DNA of 64,000 nt from contig NZ_RCVN01000010.1 of NCBI RefSeq assembly GCF_003697915.1, positions 54,702-118,701 on the forward strand. Reading direction: 5' to 3'. Below the pieces are notes generated by a model that ran no database searches, was not told where the DNA came from, and worked only from the letters and a program-made list of their open reading frames with translations. Positions within the stretch are counted from its first letter, which is position 1. The number at the start of each line of letters is the position of its first letter. The position numbers were made by a program, and so were the translations under genes. This stretch comes from Staphylococcus pseudoxylosus (GTDB taxonomy: Bacteria > Bacillota > Bacilli > Staphylococcales > Staphylococcaceae). Positions 58,914 to 64,000 of the stretch are shown piece after piece.

Positions 58914-60572
58914 TTATTCTACTGAAAATAAATATTGATATACAGGTTGCTGACCATCATGTTGATCTAACTCAACATCCGGATAAGTTTCTTCTACCCA
59001 TGCTTCTATTTCGGCAGTAACAGCCTCATTTGCATCTTCCCCAACAATCATAGTTATGATTTCACTATCTTCTTCAATCATTTGAGAAAGCAAGCCCTTA
59101 ACTGTATCAAACTCATTATCTTCGCTAGTAACAATTTTATCTTCTACTAAGCCCATAAATGCGCCTTTTTTAATTTCAACACCATCTATTTTAGTATCTC
59201 TAACAGCATAAGTAACTGAACCAGAATTAACCGCTTCTAATGATTCAATCATACGAGATTTATTATCATCAAGTGAATCAGACGCATCATAATTAAATAA
59301 TGCAGCAATCCCTTGAGGAATAGATTTTGTTGGAATAACAATAGCTTCTGCTTCAACAATATCAGCTGCTTGTTCACTAGCCATAAGGATATTTTTATTG
59401 TTTGGTAAAATGATTGCACGTTTACATTGTGATTGTTCAATCATTTTCACTATATCTTCCGTCGATGGGTTCATAGTTTGGCCACCACTAATCATATGTG
59501 TTGCGCCCATTGATTTAAATAACTCAGAAACACCATTACCCATTGATATAGCAATTACAGCAGTTTCAACAGTTTCATTTTCATCACTTTGAGATACAGG
59601 TTGATTATTTTGCTCTTTTTTCACAACTTCTCTGTGTTGTTCACGCATATTTTCTACTTTTAATTTAATTAATTCACCATATTGTTGGCCAAAATTAAAT
59701 ACATCACCTGGTTTTTCAGTATGTACGTGTACTTTAACTATTTCTTCATCATTAATCACTAATAAAGAATCACCAAATGCACTCATATCTTCTCTAAATT
59801 CTTGTTCATCGAAAGTTTTTTTATTTTTACCAAAACGAACCATCATTTCGGTACAATAACCGTATTCAATGTCTTCAGTATTAATCACACCATGAAAATC
59901 ATGTGCTTCACTTACCAATGAATCTTTGTCTAATTTTGGTGATTGCGCGGATACTTTTTCTCCTTTTAACGCTTTTAGGAAGCCTTCGTAAACCACTACT
60001 AATCCTTTACCACCACTATCAACAACTCCTACTTCTTTTAAAACTGGTAATAAGTTCGGTGTGTTTTCAAGTGAAATTTCTGCTTGTTCTAAAATATAAG
60101 TCATCAACTCAATACAATCTTCAGTTTCTTCAGCTTTACGCATTGCAGCATCTCCTGCATCTCTAGCTACTGTTAAGATTGTACCTTCTACTGGTTTCAT
60201 AATTGCTTTATATGCTGTATCTACACCAGCTTTAAAGCTTTCAGCAAATTGTTGTGCATTGATTTCGTCATAGTCTTCTAAATTTTTACTAAAACCTCTA
60301 AATAGTTGCGATAGTATTACACCAGAGTTACCTCTCGCACCCATCAATAAACCTTTAGAATATGTTTTACCTAGCTCACCTATATGTTGTGATAAATTCT
60401 CTTCTACTGCTTCTCTACCAGATGTCATAGTCAAGTTCATATTAGTTCCTGTGTCTCCATCAGGTACCGGGTATACATTTAATGAATCAACTAAATCTGC
60501 ATGATTTGATAAATTTTGTGCCCCTTGTATAATCATTTCGGCAAATAATTTACCATTTATTTTGCTAACCAT
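58914..60572 (-). CDS. fakA: Fatty acid kinase subunit FakA
   Basis: ATP-binding subunit that phosphorylates FakB-bound exogenous fatty acids, feeding PlsX. The 552-residue protein has a DhaL kinase domain (about 1-205) with [13 protein letters not shown] near 28-40, a middle domain with [19 protein letters not shown], and a C-terminal DegV-like region (about 330-552). ATG follows AGGAGG. It is 14 bases after the Asp23-family gene and ends before a strong terminator. The acidic tail of the middle domain contains a Gln/Asn-rich stretch. Confidence 0.95.
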   Translation of the reverse strand: MVSKINGKLFAEMIIQGAQNLSNHADLVDSLNVYPVPDGDTGTNMNLTMTSGREAVEENLSQHIGELGKTYSKGLLMGARGNSGVILSQLFRGFSKNLEDYDEINAQQFAESFKAGVDTAYKAIMKPVEGTILTVARDAGDAAMRKAEETEDCIELMTYILEQAEISLENTPNLLPVLKEVGVVDSGGKGLVVVYEGFLKALKGEKVSAQSPKLDKDSLVSEAHDFHGVINTEDIEYGYCTEMMVRFGKNKKTFDEQEFREDMSAFGDSLLVINDEEIVKVHVHTEKPGDVFNFGQQYGELIKLKVENMREQHREVVKKEQNNQPVSQSDENETVETAVIAISMGNGVSELFKSMGATHMISGGQTMNPSTEDIVKMIEQSQCKRAIILPNNKNILMASEQAADIVEAEAIVIPTKSIPQGIAALFNYDASDSLDDNKSRMIESLEAVNSGSVTYAVRDTKIDGVEIKKGAFMGLVEDKIVTSEDNEFDTVKGLLSQMIEEDSEIITMIVGEDANEAVTAEIEAWVEETYPDVELDQHDGQQPVYQYLFSVE

Positions 60573-60586
60573 TGCGTAATGTCCTC

Positions 60587-60958
60587 CTAGTTCTTCGTGC
60601 CATTATTGACGCGCACACCTTGTACAAATATATTAATTGAGTTTACTTTTACTTTTAATGTTTGTTCTAATGTATATTTCACAGTTGATTGCACATTACT
60701 TGCAACTTCTGATATTTTTGTCCCGAAGCTAACAATTGTGTACATATCAACATCAATCACTCCATTGTCTTCTCTTACAACAATGCCTTTAGAATAATTT
60801 TCATGCCCTAATATTTCGGCAATACCGTCTCTTACTTGTTGTCTAGAAGCCATGCCTACAATTCCATAACATTCTACTGCTTTACTGCCCACCACTGATG
60901 CTATTACTTCGTTTGAAATATCTATGCTACCATAATCATTTGTGATTTCTAACGTCAT
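60587..60958 (-). CDS. Asp23/Gls24-family protein (YloU-like)
   Basis: A 123-residue protein of the Asp23/Gls24 (DUF322) family, with [15 protein letters not shown] at the start and a single domain to about residue 115. It has no membrane segment. Family members are linked to envelope stress and form membrane-anchored assemblies in staphylococci, but this yloU-type member has no firm function. The constant pairing with fakA suggests a link to fatty acid use. AGGAGG precedes the ATG. It is divergent from rpmB. Confidence 0.9.
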   Translation of the reverse strand: MTLEITNDYGSIDISNEVIASVVGSKAVECYGIVGMASRQQVRDGIAEILGHENYSKGIVVREDNGVIDVDMYTIVSFGTKISEVASNVQSTVKYTLEQTLKVKVNSINIFVQGVRVNNGTKN

Positions 60959-61059
60959 AAAATTGCCTCCTAAAGTTTATGGTTCTGAAACTAACTGTAA
61001 ATAAACAATTATTTAAGATGAGTTTAATAATAAAATACTATATTTATCCACAGTTTACA

Positions 61060-61068
61060 ATTATACCA
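61060..61068 (-). promoter_or_regulatory. Possible extended -10 promoter of the Asp23-family gene and fakA
   Basis: The minus strand reads TGGTATAAT about 105 bases upstream of the gene. The -35 is not recognisable. Confidence 0.45.
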
Positions 61069-61124
61069 TAATTTAGTTTGAACAAAAGTAGAAGTCATGT
61101 AAATCAGAAAAATTTCTCATTATA

Positions 61125-61153
61125 TTGCTATATTTTTCTATTTATGGTACATT
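61125..61153 (+). promoter_or_regulatory. Predicted rpmB promoter
   Basis: TTGCTA, 17 bases, TACATT, with TGG before the -10. It leaves a leader of about 45 nucleotides ahead of rpmB. Confidence 0.5.
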
Positions 61154-61206
61154 ATTCAAGTATGTAGTAGATACGTGTATTTATATTTATTAAAGGAGGT
61201 ACTTTC

Positions 61207-61395
61207 ATGGGCAAACAATGTTTCGTAACAGGTCGTAAAGCTTCAACTGGAAACAATCGTTCACACGCTTTAAATTCTTCTAAAAGAAGATGGAATGCTA
61301 ACCTTCAAAAAGTTAGAATTCTTGTAGACGGAAAACCTAAAAAAGTTTGGGTTTCTGCACGTGCTTTAAAATCTGGTAAAGTAACTAGAGTTTAA
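61207..61395 (+). CDS. rpmB: 50S ribosomal protein L28
   Basis: A 62-residue basic large-subunit protein that starts [21 protein letters not shown], with [13 protein letters not shown] in the middle. AAAGGAGG precedes the ATG. It is a single-gene unit on the plus strand, divergent from the Asp23-family gene and convergent with thiN, as in other staphylococci. The zinc-binding CxxC pairs seen in some L28 proteins are absent: only one Cys is present. Confidence 0.97.
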   Translation: MGKQCFVTGRKASTGNNRSHALNSSKRRWNANLQKVRILVDGKPKKVWVSARALKSGKVTRV

Positions 61396-61410
61396 TAAAT
61401 ATAATGCACG

Positions 61411-61447
61411 AAAAAACCAATCCTTATGTGGAGGATTGGTTTTTTTT
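61411..61447. terminator. Bidirectional terminator between rpmB and thiN
   Basis: The 13-bp arms AAAAAACCAATCC (61411-61423) and GGATTGGTTTTTT (61433-61445) flank a 9-base loop, with T-runs on both strands. It ends both convergent genes. Confidence 0.92.
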
Positions 61448-61478
61448 GAACAATTTTATCAACTTATGATGACTGACA

Positions 61479-62114
61479 TTAATCCCTACTCCGTATCATT
61501 AATACATTCCCTTTAATCAACTCAACTTCTCCATGCGAGGAATTAATCTCATTAGAAATAGTTAACGTTGACCCTTGTTTAAGCGTCTCTTTAGAAAGGT
61601 TATATTTAAAATACTTTAATGTGATGACTGTCGGATACGAAACGGGAATAAATGAAATATATGGGTACAAGTCATTCACTTCAATATGATATAATCCTTG
61701 TTTTAAAAATTGAACCTCATTTGATTGATCAATTAATTTTATAACTATGCCATTTTCTACATATTCGGGCTTCTCCAAGATTTGTAAAGCGCCCAAAAAA
61801 TGATCTAATCTACCACCGGTAGCACCAAATACATGTATTTCTTTATATCCACTCTGTACCGCTTGATCTATCCCTAACGCTAAATCTGTATCATCTTTTT
61901 CTGAATTATAGGGATTTATTTCAATTTGTTGTTCTATAAATGATTTTTCCTCTTGTGTAATTGAATCAAAATCACCAACTGCAAATTGCGGTGTGATACC
62001 GGCTTCTAACAAAATTAACGTACCTCTATCTATGCCAATCCAATCGGCATCCGCACTATCAACCATTATACCTTTAGGTAAATTTCGATTACCACATAAT
62101 AAATTGGCTTTCAT
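61479..62114 (-). CDS. thiN: Thiamine pyrophosphokinase
   Basis: Converts thiamine to thiamine pyrophosphate, the ligand of the riboswitch at 38781-38864. The 211-residue product from MKANLLCGNRNLP has the TPK catalytic pattern DSADADWIGIDRGT, VGDFDSIT and SEKDDTDLALGIDQA, then GATGGRLDHFLGALQIL, followed by a C-terminal beta domain. The ATG at 62112-62114 is 9 bases from GAAAGG; an in-frame TTG three codons earlier overlaps the rpe stop and is the alternative. It is the last gene of rsgA-rpe-thiN. Confidence 0.95.
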   Translation of the reverse strand: MKANLLCGNRNLPKGIMVDSADADWIGIDRGTLILLEAGITPQFAVGDFDSITQEEKSFIEQQIEINPYNSEKDDTDLALGIDQAVQSGYKEIHVFGATGGRLDHFLGALQILEKPEYVENGIVIKLIDQSNEVQFLKQGLYHIEVNDLYPYISFIPVSYPTVITLKYFKYNLSKETLKQGSTLTISNEINSSHGEVELIKGNVLMIRSRD

Positions 62115-62119
62115 TAACG

Positions 62120-62764
62120 TCAACCTTTCAGTGTTTTAGTAACTGACTTATAATTGTTTTGTTTGAAGAAGTATGACCCAGCAACTAACATATTTGCCCC
62201 ATGCTCAATTACGGTTTGGACTGTTTTATCATTAATACCACCATCAACTTCAATATCAAAATCTAAATTCAATCTTTGTTTAACTTCAGCTAGTTGATCT
62301 AGTTTATGAACTGTATCAACAATAAATGATTGTCCTCCAAAGCCAGGATTCACGGTCATTACTAATACATAATCTACCATTTTTATAATAGGTAGAATTG
62401 CATCTACTGGTGTTCCTGGGTTGATCACCACACCAGCCTTTACATTTGCGTTCTTAATTTGTTCTATCACGCGATGAATATGTGGTGTAGCCTCTACATG
62501 AACTGAAATCATGTCTGCACCATGTGCTGCAAATAGTTCTACATACTTTTCTGGTTCCTCAATCATTAAGTGTACATCAATAGGTAAATCTGTTCCCGTT
62601 CTAACTGCATCTAAAATTGGAATACCAATTGAAATATTGGGTACAAATTGACCATCCATAACATCAAAATGTACACCATCTACGCCAGCTTCCTCTAAAG
62701 CCTTTAATTCCTGTTGTAAATTTAAAAAATCTGCTGATAATAAAGATGGATAAAGTTTTGCCAA
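62120..62764 (-). CDS. rpe: Ribulose-phosphate 3-epimerase
   Basis: Interconverts ribulose 5-phosphate and xylulose 5-phosphate in the pentose phosphate pathway. The 214-residue TIM barrel has LSADFLNL, HFDVMDGQFVPNISIG near 34-49, VHVEATPHIH, MTVNPGFGGQSF and the C-terminal EVDGGIND. The start is TTG at 62762-62764, directly after the rsgA stop, with an AAAGGA site within rsgA. It is the middle gene of the rsgA-rpe-thiN unit. Confidence 0.96.
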   Translation of the reverse strand: MAKLYPSLLSADFLNLQQELKALEEAGVDGVHFDVMDGQFVPNISIGIPILDAVRTGTDLPIDVHLMIEEPEKYVELFAAHGADMISVHVEATPHIHRVIEQIKNANVKAGVVINPGTPVDAILPIIKMVDYVLVMTVNPGFGGQSFIVDTVHKLDQLAEVKQRLNLDFDIEVDGGINDKTVQTVIEHGANMLVAGSYFFKQNNYKSVTKTLKG

Positions 62765-63640
62765 TTAATATCTTTCCTTTCTATTTGCAATCTCATTAAA
62801 TAGTTGAACATAATGATCATATCTAAATTGAGTAATATCGCCCTGTTCTACTTTAATTTTGACATTACACTTAGGTTCATTAATATGATTACAATCTCTG
62901 AATTTACATGATTCCCCATACTCATGAATTTCCATAAAATAATTTTTCAGTTCGTCTTTTTGAATATGGTCAAAATCTAATGCGCTAAACCCTGGCGTAT
63001 CCGCAATATATCCATGTGTTCTTTCAAAAAGCTCTACATGTCTCGTAGTATGACGACCGCGATTAAGCGCTTTTGAAATATGTTGTGTTTCAATATCTAA
63101 ATCAGGAAAATATTTATTCAACAACGTAGATTTTCCAACACCAGACTGACCGCTTAATACGGCTAATCCATCACCCCATTGCGCAAAAACATTTTCGATA
63201 TCATCGTTGATACTGATGAATTGAGTCTTATAACCCATCTCTTCATATACGTTTAATGACTGTGTCACCTTTTGTTGTATTTCAATTGATGTTAAATCTT
63301 TTTTGGTTATAAGTATGCGTGGACGCATGTGATATGAGTGTGCGATAACTAAAAAACGATCTAGCAATTGTGTAGAAAAATCTGGTTCTACTGCACTCAT
63401 TACTAAAATAAGATGATCAACATTACTTACAGGCGGTCTTTTGATCTCATTTTTTCTTTCATGGACATGTTGAATATAACCCTCTGTTACATTTTCAACT
63501 TCAAAATCCACTACATCACCGACGATAGGAGAGAATTTATTTTTTCTAAATAGTCCACGCGGTTTAGTGTCATACATTTCGCCTTCTACATCTACACGAT
63601 ATACGCCACTGATTGATTTTATGATGCGTCCTGTTTTCAC
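62765..63640 (-). CDS. rsgA: Small ribosomal subunit biogenesis GTPase RsgA
   Basis: GTPase that monitors late 30S maturation. The 291-residue protein has an N-terminal OB fold (1-70) and a circularly permuted GTPase: G4 TKKD at 112-115, G1 GQSGVGKST at 164-172, G3 DTPG at 214-217. A C-terminal zinc site follows (Cys245, Cys250, His252, Cys258). The start is GTG at 63638-63640 after AGAGGTG. It precedes rpe by zero bases. In other staphylococci pknB lies upstream, beyond this window. Confidence 0.96.
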   Translation of the reverse strand: MKTGRIIKSISGVYRVDVEGEMYDTKPRGLFRKNKFSPIVGDVVDFEVENVTEGYIQHVHERKNEIKRPPVSNVDHLILVMSAVEPDFSTQLLDRFLVIAHSYHMRPRILITKKDLTSIEIQQKVTQSLNVYEEMGYKTQFISINDDIENVFAQWGDGLAVLSGQSGVGKSTLLNKYFPDLDIETQHISKALNRGRHTTRHVELFERTHGYIADTPGFSALDFDHIQKDELKNYFMEIHEYGESCKFRDCNHINEPKCNVKIKVEQGDITQFRYDHYVQLFNEIANRKERY

Positions 63641-63803
63641 TTAGGCACCTCTCTTATAATTACTTTTACTCTTTACATTATAGCAAAGCCTTTTTAAATT
63701 AAATATGATTTGAGTTTATTTTGAATAAAAAATTAGTGATTAGTATAAAAATTTACATCACATACGTATTTCATCTTGATAAGTCACTTTAATTGATATA
63801 CAA
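63641..63803. other. Upstream region of rsgA
   Basis: Part of the 360-base stretch to the right edge. It is AT-rich without a gene. I could not identify a clear promoter for the rsgA-rpe-thiN unit. Confidence 0.4.
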
Positions 63804-63841
63804 AACACCAATGTAATCAAATCAATGATTACATTGGTGTT
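63804..63841 (-). terminator. Strong terminator near the right edge (probably of the gene beyond the window)
   Basis: Perfect 16-bp arms (63804-63819 and 63826-63841, AACACCAATGTAATCA and its complement) with a 6-base loop. UUUUGUAU follows on the minus strand. It would end the transcript that enters from the right, expected to be pknB by synteny. Confidence 0.8.
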
Positions 63842-63852
63842 AAATTTGTTAT

Positions 63853-64000
63853 CGACACTAAACTCGTTTACTCGTTATACTTGGTTCGCAAGATCTTTGC
63901 TCTTGCTTAAGCGACACTAAACTCGTTTACTCGTTATACTTGGTTCGCAAGATCTTTGCTCTTGCTTAAGCGACACTAAACTCGTTTACTCGTTATACTT
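63853..64000. repeat. 59-bp tandem repeat, two full units and a partial one, continuing past the edge
   Basis: Units start at 63853, 63912 and 63971, each beginning CGACACTAAACTCGTTTACT. The copies in view appear identical. Each full unit contains GCAAGA and TCTTGC arms that can form a small hairpin. The length is not a multiple of three, so it is not a coding repeat. It has no CRISPR-like spacers. Confidence 0.92.

Noticed and set aside
63853..64000. CRISPR array at the right edge
   Set aside because: The 59-bp units are contiguous and identical in view, with no variable spacers and no cas genes nearby.

Overview
The window is a stretch of core chromosome from an AT-rich Firmicute. It is almost certainly a Staphylococcus, most likely a coagulase-negative species rather than S. 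aureus. The basis is recognition of the protein sequences (PolC, HslU, RseP, PlsX, FakA and others match staphylococcal proteins in length and wording) and of the gene order. Nearly all genes lie on the minus strand. No rRNA, tRNA, CRISPR array, prophage or intact insertion sequence was seen.

Layout, left to right (minus strand unless noted). 1-4 kb: the 5' part of infB, then ylxQ, rnpM, nusA and rimP (translation/transcription factor operon). 4-14 kb: polC, proS, rseP, cdsA, uppS. 14-17 kb: frr, pyrH, tsf, rpsB. 17.7-21.5 kb: codY, hslU, hslV, xerC. 21.6-26 kb: trmFO, topA, dprA. 26.5-30.3 kb: sucD, sucC, rnhB, rbgA. 30.7-35.9 kb: two tandem YfhO-family membrane glycosyltransferase paralogues on the plus strand. 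36.4-38.6 kb: rplS, trmD, rimM, rpsP. 38.7-41.1 kb: a plus-strand TPP-riboswitch operon encoding an SDR oxidoreductase and an NtaA/SnaA-family flavin monooxygenase. 41.5-52.7 kb: ffh, ylxM, ftsY, smc, rnc, acpP, fabG, fabD, plsX, fapR. 53.2-54.8 kb: a plus-strand secreted M4 (aureolysin-like) metalloprotease. 54.9-61 kb: recG, sdaAA, sdaAB, fakA and an Asp23-family gene. 61.2 kb: rpmB (plus). 61.5-63.6 kb: thiN, rpe, rsgA. The right edge holds a 59-bp tandem repeat.

The core genes form the conserved rimP-nusA-infB, rpsB-tsf-pyrH-frr-uppS-cdsA-rseP-proS-polC, xerC-hslVU-codY, rpsP-rimM-trmD-rplS and fapR-plsX-fabD-fabG-acpP-rnc-smc-ftsY-ylxM-ffh blocks. They cover ribosome biogenesis, replication, protein targeting, chromosome organisation and lipid synthesis. 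Regulation visible in the DNA includes a FapR operator at fapR, a cre-like CcpA site inside the sucCD promoter, a terminator-like hairpin in the rimP leader, an L19-type leader before rplS, and many strong intrinsic terminators.

Two plus-strand units interrupt otherwise conserved minus-strand blocks and are the accessory content. The thiamine-controlled SDR/monooxygenase operon sits between rpsP and ffh. The M4 protease gene sits between fapR and recG. The riboswitch operon is the best candidate for an undescribed system: its control implies a role in thiamine supply or salvage, but neither enzyme belongs to a classical thiamine pathway family.
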